This document shows, one piece after another, positions 1 to 9,277 of a stretch of 64,000 nt of DNA. The stretch comes from Methanolobus vulcani (GTDB lineage Archaea > Halobacteriota > Methanosarcinia > Methanosarcinales > Methanosarcinaceae): contig NZ_FNCA01000003.1 in NCBI RefSeq assembly GCF_900100715.1, positions 280,469 through 344,468 on the forward strand. The letters run 5' to 3'. The stretch's first letter is position 1. Each line of letters begins with the position of its first letter. The notes beneath the pieces are model-generated. The model did not search any database. It worked only from the letters and a program-made list of their open reading frames with translations, and was not told where the DNA came from. The translations under genes and the position numbers were made by a program.

Positions 1-286
1 CTTCAGGATCCTCAATACCTGCAAGTGCTGAAAGGAAACGGTCTTTTGCATCGACGACCTCAAGGTTCATATCCGCAAATATTTCCTTTATTCTCTCAGT
101 TTCACCTTTGCGCATGAGACCTGTGTCAATGTAAATTGGTGTAAGTTTGTCACCGATGGCACGGTGTGCAAGTATTGCACAAACTGAACTATCGACACCA
201 CCAGAAAGTGCTATGATTGCAGGACCATCGATCTGCTTCTGGATTTTTTCTATTGCTTTAGGAATGAATTTGTCTACTTTTACCAT
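1..286 (-). CDS. guaAB: GMP synthase (glutamine-hydrolysing) subunit B, N-terminal part, cut by window edge
   Basis: ATP-pyrophosphatase subunit of the two-chain archaeal GMP synthetase, which aminates XMP to GMP using ammonia passed from the glutaminase subunit. About 95 N-terminal residues are visible, beginning [15 protein letters not shown]. The PP-loop signature SGGVDSS follows near residue 28, and the GLMRKGE segment typical of GuaA synthetase domains comes after it. The ATG is at 286 and the gene runs off the left edge, so the dimerisation domain is not seen. The matching glutaminase subunit lies about 20 kb away at 20896-21465, so the two subunits are not co-transcribed here. The family call is secure from the PP-loop and the following residues. 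Confidence 0.93.
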   Translation of the reverse strand, partial: MVKVDKFIPKAIEKIQKQIDGPAIIALSGGVDSSVCAILAHRAIGDKLTPIYIDTGLMRKGETERIKEIFADMNLEVVDAKDRFLSALAGIEDPE

Positions 287-723
287 GAATGAGAACTCCG
301 AATATAAGATTACTATGGATTTTACCCTGAAATAGTGTTTCGTACATATTAATGCTCGCCCGGAGATAAGAGCCTTGCCGGAGTAAAATACTAGAATTTT
401 TGCAAAAATATTCCATGAGAGACAAGATCTGTATATTCCGAATAATTGTTGCTTAACATAGTTTCTTACTCTAATATATACTCTAAGATCATATTGAAAA
501 TATTAGAGAGTTAATTATGATTATGCGGATGTTTTTTGAATAGAATGGTTTCAGGGAAAAATATCCCCTCCTCTTTTTCATCTGAAATCATTCTTTACCT
601 CTATGTTAATATTCAAGGCTCTGCTTTTACTGTTGTTCTAATAACAGAATACTTTCACCCTGCATACCTGAAGATTAAATACATCAGTAACATATATTCA
701 GGAAAAGCAAGTATGGTCTAAAG
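287..723. other. Intergenic region between divergent guaA-B and recQ
   Basis: About 437 bases of AT-rich sequence between two divergent genes. It holds promoters for both. A box-A-like TTAAATAC at 675-682 could serve recQ. A 61-codon open frame at 536-721 lacks a ribosome binding site and a protein-like composition, and I do not regard it as a gene. Confidence 0.5.
648..663 (+). promoter_or_regulatory. 16-nt element upstream of recQ box A, also found upstream of hef
   Basis: The word AATACTTTCACCCTGC lies 12 nt before a box-A-like TTAAATAC (675-682) in front of recQ. The identical 16 bases occur at 42168-42183, 10 nt before a box-A-like CTTTAAAAG in front of hef. Same sequence, orientation and spacing to the TATA element before two DNA-repair helicase genes suggests a shared regulatory site. 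One exact 16-mer repeat is not rare by chance in 64 kb, so the position is the real argument. Confidence 0.4.
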
Positions 724-2799
724 ATGCACGAGACTCTCCGGAAGTACTTTGGATACTCTGATTTTCGCCCGTTACAAGAGGAAATAATCAATGATGTGCT
801 AAATGACTGTGATACTTTTGTGCTGATGCCCACAGGCGGAGGTAAATCCCTTTGTTATCAGCTTCCAGCTCTTCTAAAAGATGGTATCACCGTTGTAGTT
901 TCACCACTTATCTCCCTTATGAAGGATCAGGTGGACAGCCTTAAAGAAAACGGAATTGATGCTGCATACCTTAATAGCACACTCAAACCTGCGCAGTCAA
1001 AACGTATTTATGAGGAGCTGAAAAGAGGTGAGATCAAAATTCTCTATGTGGCCCCTGAAAGACTCACAATGTCAGGTACCATCACACTCCTGAAAAGCCT
1101 CAATGTAAGCCTATTTGCAATCGATGAGAGCCACTGCATCTCTGAATGGGGACATGATTTCAGACCGGAATATCGAAAACTTGATATGTTGAAGAAGAAA
1201 TTCCCGAAAATACCCATCATTGCACTCACAGCCACTGCCACACCAAAAGTAAGAGAAGACACCATAAAGCAACTTGGAATCGAAAATTGTGGAATATATG
1301 TTGCAAGTTTTAACCGGCAGAATCTATTCTACCGGGTGCGTGCCAAGAAGGATACCTATAACAACCTTTTGCAATATCTCAGAAAAAAGAAAGGAGAAAG
1401 TGGGATCATTTACTGCCAGAGCCGCAGGACCGTAGACAGCCTGACAAAGAAACTTCTAAAGGATGGATTCAATGCACTTTCATACCATGCAGGTCTTACC
1501 GATCTCCAGCGATCAAAGAACCAGGAGATGTTCATTAAAGACAGGGCTGAAATTGTGGTTGCAACCATTGCATTTGGAATGGGAATAGACAAACCCAATG
1601 TCCGTTTTGTGATACACTACGACCTCCCCAAGAACCTCGAAGGATACTACCAGGAAACCGGAAGAGGTGGTCGAGACGGACTTGAATGTGAATGTGTGCT
1701 CTTTTTCAGTCGTGGTGACAAATACAAGATAGAGTATTTCATAAAACAGAAGGACAAAAAAGAAGAAAGAGACATTGCGATCAAACAGCTCAACGACATG
1801 GTAGACTACTGTGAAAGCAACATCTGTCGCCGAAAAGTATTGCTGAGATATTTTGGGGAAGAAATACCTGAGGATAATTGTGGAAAGTGCGATGTCTGCC
1901 TGCAACCCCGAATTGAGGTTGATGGAACAGCAGAAGCAAGGCTGATAATCAAATGCATTCAGGACCTTAATCAGAGATTTGGAATGAACCATGTCATTGA
2001 TGTGCTTGCCGGCAGTCGGGCAAAGAAGATCACAGACAAAAAACATCATCTGCTCAAAAGTTTCGGACAGGGAGATGAATATTCCAAGAATGAATGGCTG
2101 GATATGGCACGAGAGATGGTCAGACAGGATGTAATCAAAGTTGAAGGAGCACGTTATCCGCTTCTTAAACTTAATCGGAAGAGTCTGGAAGTACTGGACG
2201 GAAAGAGAACTGTGAGTTTTACCCGAAAAGTTGAGGATGTGCAAACTGAATACGAATCAGTTACGCCTGATATTGAGGAAGAAGAGTTTGAGGAAGACTA
2301 CAAGCCAGTGGTTCACCGCAAGATCAGTGATGATCCTGACAAGATCCTTTTTGATAAATTAAAAGAGCTACGTATTTCCCTGGCACAGATGCAGGATGTA
2401 CCGCCGTACATCATATTTGCTGACACAAGTCTTCGCCAGATGGCTGCCAGAAGACCAGCTACAAAAGAAGAAATGCTGAAGATCACGGGTGTTGGAGAGT
2501 ATAAACTCAAGAAATATGGGGACATGTTCCTCAAGGCTATTGCAGAACATTTGGAAACAGTGGAATCGTCTAAACAAGAAAATAAAAGGAGCAAAACTAA
2601 AGCTCCTGTGAAAGAGGAAGTTATAACTAAGGTTTCCGGAAACAGCATCCCAAAACCAGCTCTTAAAAAAGAGATAGTTCTCAATGCGCTGGATGAACTT
2701 GAAGACGAACTCATCAGAAGTATAAAAGATAAACTCGGTGGCATCTATTCTAATGATGAGATCAGGAATGTTTACCAGTCAATTATCAAAAAGAAATGA
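724..2799 (+). CDS. recQ: ATP-dependent DNA helicase RecQ
   Basis: A 3'-5' SF2 DNA helicase for recombination and replication-fork repair, 691 residues. The N-terminal helicase core has a RecQ motif 0 (FGYSDFRPLQEE), Walker A PTGGGKS near residues 36-42, and a DESH box with the RecQ aromatic-rich loop just after it (SEWGHDFRP). The second RecA domain carries AFGMGIDKPNVRFVIH and the arginine motif QETGRGGRDG. A zinc-binding RQC region follows (cysteines in CESNICRR and CGKCDVC). A C-terminal HRDC domain lies at roughly 545-615, followed by a charged tail of about 75 residues. The gene is monocistronic and divergent from guaA-B. The ribosome binding site is weak, so the start rests on family alignment (MHETLRKYFGYSDFR). 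Confidence 0.96.
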   Translation: MHETLRKYFGYSDFRPLQEEIINDVLNDCDTFVLMPTGGGKSLCYQLPALLKDGITVVVSPLISLMKDQVDSLKENGIDAAYLNSTLKPAQSKRIYEELKRGEIKILYVAPERLTMSGTITLLKSLNVSLFAIDESHCISEWGHDFRPEYRKLDMLKKKFPKIPIIALTATATPKVREDTIKQLGIENCGIYVASFNRQNLFYRVRAKKDTYNNLLQYLRKKKGESGIIYCQSRRTVDSLTKKLLKDGFNALSYHAGLTDLQRSKNQEMFIKDRAEIVVATIAFGMGIDKPNVRFVIHYDLPKNLEGYYQETGRGGRDGLECECVLFFSRGDKYKIEYFIKQKDKKEERDIAIKQLNDMVDYCESNICRRKVLLRYFGEEIPEDNCGKCDVCLQPRIEVDGTAEARLIIKCIQDLNQRFGMNHVIDVLAGSRAKKITDKKHHLLKSFGQGDEYSKNEWLDMAREMVRQDVIKVEGARYPLLKLNRKSLEVLDGKRTVSFTRKVEDVQTEYESVTPDIEEEEFEEDYKPVVHRKISDDPDKILFDKLKELRISLAQMQDVPPYIIFADTSLRQMAARRPATKEEMLKITGVGEYKLKKYGDMFLKAIAEHLETVESSKQENKRSKTKAPVKEEVITKVSGNSIPKPALKKEIVLNALDELEDELIRSIKDKLGGIYSNDEIRNVYQSIIKKK

Positions 2800-2820
2800 C
2801 GGCACTATATTCAATGAATA

Positions 2821-2946
2821 TCATTCACATGTATCAAGAAGATGTCTTTTTGGACGAACCCTCTGATCACCAGGGTGAATTGGGTTTACCTTTGCCTTTT
2901 GTTCATCTTCGTTCTGCTTTTTGTTCTCAGGTTTCTTTTCTTGCAT
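2821..2946 (-). CDS. Small hydrophilic hypothetical protein (41 aa)
   Basis: A 41-residue, strongly charged protein (MQEKKPENKKQ...), rich in Lys, Glu, Gln and Asn, with no hydrophobic segment. I do not recognise a family. The start at 2946 is supported by a GGAG sequence 9-10 nt upstream. An in-frame extension to 3033 would run into the end of the prepilin peptidase gene and add a hydrophobic, low-complexity stretch, so it is unlikely. It lies just downstream of that gene on the same strand and may be the last gene of the operon. Moderate doubt that it is expressed. Confidence 0.45.
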   Translation of the reverse strand: MQEKKPENKKQNEDEQKAKVNPIHPGDQRVRPKRHLLDTCE

Positions 2947-3029
2947 TGACCCATCTCCAGTTAATAATTTGAAAGAAACGATATTAAAACCTGATGCAAA
3001 AAAGAAGTTAAAAAGAGATAAAATACAAT

Positions 3030-3788
3030 TCACATCATCATGAATTGCATTGTAAGCTGGAATATAAGGTCACCATAGACAACGGCTGTGATAAAGCCGG
3101 CTGTAATGGGAATCATAAATGGAAGACCAGGAGTGATCCACACACCATCTTTTACTTTGCCTTCTTTCTGATATGTTTTTAGTTCTTTTATCACGTCAGA
3201 ACTGAGTTCTGTACCTGATCTTGAAAATCTGAACTTTAAGCCGTCTTTTGTTTCCTCATAAGAATCCAGCATACGAAAATGACCTTTTTCCAGTTTTGAT
3301 ATTGGAGTGATATATCCTATGAACATGTAAAACGGACGTTTCAGAGATTCAGAAGGATTTTTCACCAGATTATACAGGAATAGTCCAAGGGGAACGATCA
3401 CTGTAAGGATGACCGAATTGCCGAATACACTGAAGGCAAAGAGATCGATCGGAGGAACACCACTTATCGGGAGCGATGTTGACCCTATCTCAATTATAGG
3501 GAAGGTTGGAATTATCAGTGAGATTACCATCAATATCTTTGCATCTGCCCCTCCGAATGCTCCGAACTGGAAAAGGATGTAAACAAAAGCGAATATGAAC
3601 AGAAATGACAATATGTTGCGTATCAGATACGGAAGACCATATGTCATCAGGTCATACATGATGAATATGAATCCCACACCGAACATCATAAACCATACAT
3701 CATTTGAAACACGCCGGGTTTTGATATCCGAATAGCAGGAATATAACAAAAAAGGCATGCATGCAAGCACTTTCAACAATTCGATCAT
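3030..3788 (-). CDS. Archaeal prepilin/preflagellin peptidase, A24 family
   Basis: A membrane aspartyl protease that removes class III signal peptides from archaeal type IV pilins or archaellins, 252 residues. The two catalytic aspartates of the A24 family are visible: D21 in YSDIKTRRVSN, after the first membrane helix, and D81 in FGGADAKIL, the GxGD-type motif. Several hydrophobic helices follow (about 35-75, 82-100, 120-135, 225-250), with a soluble insertion between about 140 and 220. It begins one base after the stop of the Hps-RraA gene, so the two are probably co-transcribed although functionally unrelated. No pilin gene is nearby, so its substrates are unknown. Confidence 0.85.
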   Translation of the reverse strand: MIELLKVLACMPFLLYSCYSDIKTRRVSNDVWFMMFGVGFIFIMYDLMTYGLPYLIRNILSFLFIFAFVYILFQFGAFGGADAKILMVISLIIPTFPIIEIGSTSLPISGVPPIDLFAFSVFGNSVILTVIVPLGLFLYNLVKNPSESLKRPFYMFIGYITPISKLEKGHFRMLDSYEETKDGLKFRFSRSGTELSSDVIKELKTYQKEGKVKDGVWITPGLPFMIPITAGFITAVVYGDLIFQLTMQFMMM

Positions 3789-3789
3789 T

Positions 3790-5088
3790 TCAGTGTTTCT
3801 CCCATTTCTTAAGTTTCATGACCTCAGATAATGTTGCACCCCTGCGGATCTCCTCAAAAAGACGCTGCTCGGTCTTTTCAACCTCTTTGGCACGCCTTGC
3901 GATCTCATAGGCACGTTCCTTTGGAATGACAACAACTCCATTGTCGTCACCTACAATATAGTCACCTGGATTTACAGTCTGGTTTCCGCAAACTATTTCG
4001 GAATTAATCTCACCGAAGCCTTTTGGCTCTCCTGCATTGGGCACATGACAGGTGGCAAAAACAGGCAGTCCGATCTTGCGGACCTCATCTATATCCCTCA
4101 CGGCACCATCGATGACAACACCGGCAACTCCTTTGTTAAGACAGCTAAGTGTTGCAAGCCCGCCCCATGGAGCTACATGCCTGCTTCCGTTATAGATAAC
4201 GATAACATCACCTTCTTTTGCCTCATCGATCGCCTCAACTGCTTTTGCCCAGTCTCCTTTGAAGGTCTGAACAGTTACTGCAGTACCTATCATCTTTTTA
4301 CCTTCCATCATCGAGAAGATATCCTGCATGGCACCTTTTCTGTGCATTGCGTCGGAGATATTAGAAGTAGAAACAGATTCCAGTATTGTTCTTATCTCAT
4401 CATCGCGTGAAAGTCTGGTAATCTGAACTTTTGCGGGTGAATCTACACTTTCCCTGATGGCTCTTGCAGAAGCAGTTACATTGGATGAACGGACGATATT
4501 TCCCCCGACAACCACAATGTCCGCACCTGCAATTACAGCCTCAGCACACGAAACAGCATCCAGACCTCCTGCGATTGCAACCGGAATATTGACTTTCTTG
4601 ACAACTTCTTTCATTATGGAAAGAGAGTCCAGACCCTCCATCTGCTGGTCGATACCTGCATGTACGTTGATATAATCCACGCCCAGTTTTTCTACTTCCA
4701 TACTGCGGGCAACAGGATCATTTGCAGAGATAAGGTCAGCCATTATCTTTACTCCATACTTTCTTGCCGCTCGTACAGACTCCAGTATAGTAGAATCATC
4801 TGCGCTTGCAAGCACAACTACGATATCTGCACCTGCCTTTGCCCCCATTTCAACTTCCATGGCACCGGTATCAGTTATTTTCATATCGGCAATGATGGTT
4901 TTCTCCGGGAAGGCATCCCTTAGTTTTCTGATAACGTCCATCCCCTCACTTTTGATAAGAGGAGTACCGGCCTCAAGCCAGTCTGCGCCGCCTTCCAGAG
5001 ATTCTTTTGCTATCTGTATTGCCCTGTCGGTTTCCAGGAGATCAAGAGCAACCTGAATAATTGGTTTATTAGGATCAACTTTGGACAT
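3790..5088 (-). CDS. Fusion of 3-hexulose-6-phosphate synthase and RraA-like domain
   Basis: 432 residues in two parts. Residues 1-210 form an OMP-decarboxylase-type barrel of the hexulose-6-phosphate synthase family ([11 protein letters not shown] with the DxKxxD-type catalytic triad, then NVHAGIDQQ and VAIAGGLDA). In archaea this enzyme works backwards, giving ribulose-5-phosphate and formaldehyde. Residues 220-432 are an RraA/HMG-aldolase-like domain ([25 protein letters not shown]). This fusion recurs in methanogens under the label hexulose-6-phosphate synthase/ribonuclease regulator; the role of the RraA half is unproven and may be a metal-dependent lyase rather than RNase regulation. 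A second Hps, fused to Fae, is at 30501-31679. The downstream prepilin peptidase starts one base after this stop. Confidence 0.88.
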   Translation of the reverse strand: MSKVDPNKPIIQVALDLLETDRAIQIAKESLEGGADWLEAGTPLIKSEGMDVIRKLRDAFPEKTIIADMKITDTGAMEVEMGAKAGADIVVVLASADDSTILESVRAARKYGVKIMADLISANDPVARSMEVEKLGVDYINVHAGIDQQMEGLDSLSIMKEVVKKVNIPVAIAGGLDAVSCAEAVIAGADIVVVGGNIVRSSNVTASARAIRESVDSPAKVQITRLSRDDEIRTILESVSTSNISDAMHRKGAMQDIFSMMEGKKMIGTAVTVQTFKGDWAKAVEAIDEAKEGDVIVIYNGSRHVAPWGGLATLSCLNKGVAGVVIDGAVRDIDEVRKIGLPVFATCHVPNAGEPKGFGEINSEIVCGNQTVNPGDYIVGDDNGVVVIPKERAYEIARRAKEVEKTEQRLFEEIRRGATLSEVMKLKKWEKH

Positions 5089-5153
5089 ACTTACACTACT
5101 AAAATACTTGAAAACCTATAAATTTAATCACGTAAAATTAATATCGTGGATTT

Positions 5154-5624
5154 ATGGGAGCGGAAATAAGGGATAATGATGAGATTTCCACCAGAGAAAG
5201 AGAGAAACTATTGAAAAGCCTCCATAGTAGTCTTTTCTGGGTAGGAGAAGAGATCCCCTACAAGGTTATGATCGATGGGAATGAAGTGAACCTACATGAA
5301 ATCGTATGGGAGATAGTTAACAAGCCAAATATCGAAAGAAGCGATGTGGACAACATCGATAAACTTCTGGAATTGCTGTCAGCTAAGGAAAAAGAATACG
5401 AAGACTGCCTTGAACACGGAAATGTAAGCTCTGATGAAGCAAATGAGATCTTTGAGAAGGCTGCAGGTGTTCGCAGGGCCATCATGGACCTTAAAGAGCT
5501 GACAACTTCTGCTAAAAGAAAAGCTATTTTCAAATGCAGGCACATCTGTGATAATGTGGAGACATGTGAATGGGACAGTCTGGCCGAAGATATGAAAGAC
5601 AAATGCTGGAGTAAAAGATCCTGA
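5154..5624 (+). CDS. Conserved archaeal hypothetical protein (DUF5788-like)
   Basis: A 156-residue soluble, acidic, mostly helical protein. Helical heptad-like segments run from about 60 to 120. Four cysteines cluster near the C-terminus (C128, C132, C139 and C152, in FKCRHICDNVETC and KCW), which could bind metal. The length and layout resemble an archaeal family I associate with DUF5788, but that is recollection rather than a verified match. It starts 65 bases from the divergent Hps-RraA gene and ends 45 bases before pyrB on the same strand. No function can be proposed. Confidence 0.7.
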   Translation: MGAEIRDNDEISTREREKLLKSLHSSLFWVGEEIPYKVMIDGNEVNLHEIVWEIVNKPNIERSDVDNIDKLLELLSAKEKEYEDCLEHGNVSSDEANEIFEKAAGVRRAIMDLKELTTSAKRKAIFKCRHICDNVETCEWDSLAEDMKDKCWSKRS

Positions 5625-5669
5625 CTTAGCAGGCAAATATTATATCCCATGCAATGCCTTTTGTAGTCG

Positions 5670-6596
5670 ATGAATTTTAAGGACCAACCTATCATTTCTA
5701 TGAGGAACTTCTCCAGAGAGATGATCGACCATATCCTCACTGCTGCCGAAAAGATGGAGCCGATTGCACGCGGAGAAGAGAGGTCGGACCTGCTTTCAGG
5801 AAAGATCCTTGCAGTTCTTTTTTTTGAACCAAGTACAAGGACAAGAATGTCTTTTGAAACTGCAATGCTTCGTCTTGGAGGAGATGTCTTGAACCTGGGT
5901 TCGGTGGATGCCAGTTCTATCGCAAAAGGGGAAACTCTTGCAGATACCATAAGAGTTGTTGATGGTTATGTTGATGCTATCGTTCTTCGCCATCCAAAAG
6001 AAGGGGCAGCACATCTTGCATCTGAATTTTCAAGGGTTCCTGTACTCAATGCAGGCGACGGTGCCGGTCACCATCCTACACAGACACTGCTTGACCTCTA
6101 TACTATCAAACGTGAGAGTCACCTTGAAGACTTAAAGATTGCACTTGCAGGCGACCTCAAGTATGGAAGAACTGTTCACTCATTATGTTATGCACTCTCA
6201 CTTTATGGTGCACAGATAACCCTGATATCCCCAAAAGAACTGCGTATGCCGGAAGAGATCATCAATGACATTATTGCAAGGGGAGCAAAGATAAAAGAGG
6301 TAGATACTATTGAGGAAGCCATCAGGGATGTTGATGTGCTTTACATGACGCGCATACAGAAAGAAAGGTTCCCTGATCCTGCTGAGTACCGCAAAGTTGC
6401 TAACAGGCTGAAGATCACCGCTGAAACACTGAAAGAAGCTAAAAAGGAACTTAAAATAATGCACCCTCTTCCCAGAGTTAATGAGATAGATAATAAAGTG
6501 GATGATACACCACATGCGTGCTACTTTAAACAGGCATTCTATGGGGTTCCTGTGAGAATGGCATTGCTTGGGCTTGTATTGGGAGCAATAGAATGA
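5670..6596 (+). CDS. pyrB: Aspartate carbamoyltransferase catalytic subunit
   Basis: Condenses carbamoyl phosphate with aspartate in the second step of pyrimidine synthesis; 308 residues, the usual length. The carbamoyl-phosphate loop FEPSTRTRMSFE lies near residues 52-63. GAGHHPTQTLLDLYTI, the DLKYGRTVHSL loop and the terminal MHPLPRV motif bind aspartate and phosphate. The last codons overlap pyrI in an ATGA arrangement, so catalytic and regulatory chains are translationally coupled, matching the classical allosteric c6r6 holoenzyme. Confidence 0.97.
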   Translation: MNFKDQPIISMRNFSREMIDHILTAAEKMEPIARGEERSDLLSGKILAVLFFEPSTRTRMSFETAMLRLGGDVLNLGSVDASSIAKGETLADTIRVVDGYVDAIVLRHPKEGAAHLASEFSRVPVLNAGDGAGHHPTQTLLDLYTIKRESHLEDLKIALAGDLKYGRTVHSLCYALSLYGAQITLISPKELRMPEEIINDIIARGAKIKEVDTIEEAIRDVDVLYMTRIQKERFPDPAEYRKVANRLKITAETLKEAKKELKIMHPLPRVNEIDNKVDDTPHACYFKQAFYGVPVRMALLGLVLGAIE

Positions 6597-7063
6597 CCGA
6601 TATTGAGACAGAGCTCAGAGTACGCAGAATAGAGAACGGTACTGTTATCGACCATATCACAGCAGGCAAAGCTCTGAATGTGCTGAAGATACTCGGACTT
6701 CCGGATTCGTCACAGGGTGTTGTTAGTGTACTTATCAACTCCAATGGAAAATACGGACGAAAAGATGTTGTCAAGGTAGAAAATCGTGAGCTTAATGTGG
6801 AAGAGGTTGACAAGATAGCACTTATTTCCCCTAATGCAACTATTAATATCATACGCGATTTCAATATTGTCAATAAGTACAAAGTACACATTCCATCCTT
6901 TGTGGAAGGAGTTGTTGGCTGCATAAATCCTAACTGCATATCCAACAGCAATGAACCTATTACATCGAAGTTTACTGTTGATACCGAAAACATATTCCTT
7001 AAACTCAGATGCTATTATTGTGGAAGAGTTATCTCCGAAAATATTGCAGAGCACCTGCTATGA
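6593..7063 (+). CDS. pyrI: Aspartate carbamoyltransferase regulatory subunit
   Basis: Nucleotide-binding regulatory chain of ATCase, 156 residues. The N-terminal allosteric domain shows LRVRRIENGTVIDHI and the GKALNVLKIL helix that form the CTP/ATP site. The C-terminal zinc domain has four cysteines, two in CINPNC and two in CYYC, which hold the contact to PyrB. The start codon overlaps the pyrB stop by four bases. The presence of PyrI predicts feedback control by nucleotides. Confidence 0.97.
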   Translation: MTDIETELRVRRIENGTVIDHITAGKALNVLKILGLPDSSQGVVSVLINSNGKYGRKDVVKVENRELNVEEVDKIALISPNATINIIRDFNIVNKYKVHIPSFVEGVVGCINPNCISNSNEPITSKFTVDTENIFLKLRCYYCGRVISENIAEHLL

Positions 7064-7112
7064 AGAGAATCAAAAAAATAAAAAAAGGAAGAAACGTTTG
7101 GAGGTAGTAACA

Positions 7113-7142
7113 ATGGCACCAAATGCTTTCATGTTACAATAG
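7113..7142 (+). other. Nine-codon ORF with strong Shine-Dalgarno after pyrI
   Basis: A GGAGGT sequence, seven bases of spacer, then ATG and nine codons (MAPNAFMLQ) ending in TAG. It is the strongest ribosome binding site in this stretch but serves a tiny frame. It may be a leader peptide, the relic of a degraded gene, or chance. Since related methanogens can decode TAG as pyrrolysine, the frame was followed further; it stays open to about 7300 but runs into dapB on the other strand. Confidence 0.25.
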
Positions 7143-7267
7143 ATATTATATATAGGCATATATATAATATCGATGACCATTGTTCACGATTTATCATTTG
7201 ATACTATGTGCACAATATGCAGATACTGCGCCACAAATGAACACATACATCCCAAAAAAATAGGGGA

Positions 7268-8059
7268 TCAGAGTCCCAGAATATCCTGCATTGTATAAAG
7301 TCCAGGTTTTGCATTGCCTATCCAGGCTGCTGCTTTGACCGCACCGCCTGCAAAAGCCTGTCTTGAATGTGCCTGGTGTTTTATCTCTATTCTCTCACCA
7401 TCACCTGCAAAAAGAACAGTGTGATCTCCAACTATATCTCCACCGCGTACTGCATGGATACCAATCTCTTTTCCACGGGGTGCAAAGCCCTCACGACCAT
7501 AAACGAATTCCTTGCCTCCAAGTGCTTCACTGATTACCTTTGCAGCTCCCAGTGCTGTTCCGCTTGGTGCATCTTTCTTGTGCATATGGTGAGCTTCTAT
7601 TATCTCAATGTCCATGTCACCAAGATATTTGGAAGCTTCTGCAAGTATTTTGAAAAATACATTTACTCCTATTGAATAATTAGGAGATATGATCCCTGCA
7701 ACGTTGTTGCTGATTATTGAATCTTCTATTGCCTTTTTCTGCTCAGGGGAAAGACCTGTTGTTCCTATTACAAGACTTACACCGGCTGACGCAGCCTTTG
7801 GTGCATTTACAGCAGTTGCATCTGCAATCGTAAAATCGATCAGCACCTGGGTTTTAGACTCCTTCAGGACAGATTCCATATCATCTACACCTGATATAGG
7901 AACTCCCAGGGTGCCCATCTGAGCTACCTCACCAACATCTTTGCCGATGTTCATAAGGTCAAAAGCAGATGTCAGTTTGAGCTCATCGAATCTAAGGATA
8001 TTATCAATAATGAGTCTGCCCATTCTTCCGGAAGCACCGGTCACGCCAACGTTAATCAT
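7268..8059 (-). CDS. dapB: 4-hydroxy-tetrahydrodipicolinate reductase
   Basis: NAD(P)H-dependent reductase of lysine/diaminopimelate synthesis, 263 residues. The Rossmann nucleotide loop GVTGASGRMGR is at the N-terminus. The catalytic and substrate segment EAHHMHKKDAPSGTA, with its His pair and Lys, is in the middle, and the C-terminal region contains the usual HQAHSRQAFAGGA. I place the start at 8059, where ATGA overlaps the dapA stop; an in-frame ATG at 8068 would add three residues. It is the last gene of rps17e-dapA-dapB. Confidence 0.96.
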   Translation of the reverse strand: MINVGVTGASGRMGRLIIDNILRFDELKLTSAFDLMNIGKDVGEVAQMGTLGVPISGVDDMESVLKESKTQVLIDFTIADATAVNAPKAASAGVSLVIGTTGLSPEQKKAIEDSIISNNVAGIISPNYSIGVNVFFKILAEASKYLGDMDIEIIEAHHMHKKDAPSGTALGAAKVISEALGGKEFVYGREGFAPRGKEIGIHAVRGGDIVGDHTVLFAGDGERIEIKHQAHSRQAFAGGAVKAAAWIGNAKPGLYTMQDILGL

Positions 8060-8931
8060 GCGATGCACCCCAGGTTGCGAAGAGCATTCTCAAGTGTAAC
8101 GCTGTTCTCATTGCTAAGTGGCGCAAGAGGGAGTCTCATATCACCACTTGAAAGGCCTATAAGCTCAACTGCCCTCTTTACTGGAATAGGATTAGTTTCA
8201 GTGAACAATGCACGTGTAAGTGGTGCTATCTCAAAGTGTATCATTCTGGCAGTTTCAAGATCACATGCCTTTACAGCCTCTGCAAGTTGTACCATCTTTC
8301 CAGGTACAATATTAGCAACCACAGATATGACACCTGCGCCGCCCAGGGCCATTGATGGGAACGTAAGACCATCCTCACCTGAAAGAACCTCAAAGTCTTC
8401 ATCTGCAGTCTCTTCGAGTATCTGTGAGAACTTGCCAAGACTACCGCTTGCTTCCTTGACAGCTACGATATTATCAACCTTTGATAGTTCTACAATAACT
8501 TCCAGTGGCATGTCCTGTCCGGTACGTGAAGGGACATTATATAATACAATAGGAATATCGGAAGCTTCTGCTATCTTTTTAAAATGAGCAATAAGCCCTG
8601 CATTGTTGGGCTTGATATAATATGGGGATATTATAAGAGCGCCATCTGCTCCCGCATCAGCAGCGTGTTTAGTAAGTTCCACCGCCTCTGCAGTGTTGTT
8701 GGAACCTGTACCGGCAATGACAGGAACCTTAGCGCAATCAACACAAAGATTAATCAGCTCTTTGTGTTCCCCGGTTGACAGGGTTGCAGATTCACCAGTC
8801 GTACCACAGACAACAACTCCGGAAACGCCACCATCTTCCACAAAACTGACAATGTTTCTGAAACTTTCAGAATCAATTGAGCCGTCCTTTGAGAATGGCG
8901 TTACAAGAGCAGGTAAAACTCCTTCGAACAT
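8056..8931 (-). CDS. dapA: 4-hydroxy-tetrahydrodipicolinate synthase
   Basis: Class I aldolase that condenses pyruvate with aspartate semialdehyde, 291 residues. The substrate loop GTTGESATLS, the catalytic tyrosine in VLYNVPSRTG and the Schiff-base lysine in VAVKEASGSL are all present. It lies 24 bases after rps17e and overlaps dapB by four bases, so the three genes form one transcription unit. Methanogens use this step for lysine, since they lack murein. Confidence 0.96.
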   Translation of the reverse strand: MFEGVLPALVTPFSKDGSIDSESFRNIVSFVEDGGVSGVVVCGTTGESATLSTGEHKELINLCVDCAKVPVIAGTGSNNTAEAVELTKHAADAGADGALIISPYYIKPNNAGLIAHFKKIAEASDIPIVLYNVPSRTGQDMPLEVIVELSKVDNIVAVKEASGSLGKFSQILEETADEDFEVLSGEDGLTFPSMALGGAGVISVVANIVPGKMVQLAEAVKACDLETARMIHFEIAPLTRALFTETNPIPVKRAVELIGLSSGDMRLPLAPLSNENSVTLENALRNLGCIA

Positions 8932-8955
8932 GGGAACATCCCCTCTCCAGAAACC

Positions 8956-9150
8956 TTACTCTCTTGGCTTATGTGTCATCTTTCTTGTCACGTAACCTGC
9001 TACACGGTTTCTGATAACCTTACTCTCGATGGTTGTGTACTTTGTCACAAGGTGCTTGTTTGTGTCAAAGTCTGTTGTAAATACGTTTCCGTGGTTTTCG
9101 GCTAAGCGAAGTGCGATTCTCTTGATATTGGTTTGTCTAATATTTCCCAT
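8956..9150 (-). CDS. rps17e: 30S ribosomal protein S17e
   Basis: A small basic ribosomal protein of the archaeal/eukaryotic small subunit, 64 residues, the usual archaeal length. Family features are the N-terminal [15 protein letters not shown] helix, [12 protein letters not shown], and the basic segment [12 protein letters not shown]. It is the first gene of the unit that continues into dapA and dapB, so lysine synthesis may be tied to ribosome synthesis. Confidence 0.97.
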   Translation of the reverse strand: MGNIRQTNIKRIALRLAENHGNVFTTDFDTNKHLVTKYTTIESKVIRNRVAGYVTRKMTHKPRE

Positions 9151-9277
9151 GATAATTCTCCATTATGATGAATTAATTATTTGATGAAACTTTATAGTAG
9201 TAACTTGTATCGGGGTTATAATAAATACCCTTACATTTATACCTTTTGGATTACTGGAACTGCAGCTGAATACTTTA

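Noticed and set aside
536..721. 61-codon frame upstream of recQ
   Set aside because: It covers the likely recQ promoter, has no ribosome site and no protein-like composition.
1513..2244. 243-codon open frame antisense to recQ
   Set aside because: It is a shadow of recQ: Phe/Ser/His-rich, no recognisable motif, no promoter or ribosome site.
7113..7300. Pyrrolysine-containing gene by TAG readthrough after pyrI
   Set aside because: The extended frame has no recognisable protein features and overlaps the 3' end of dapB on the opposite strand. Sequence alone gives no support for readthrough.
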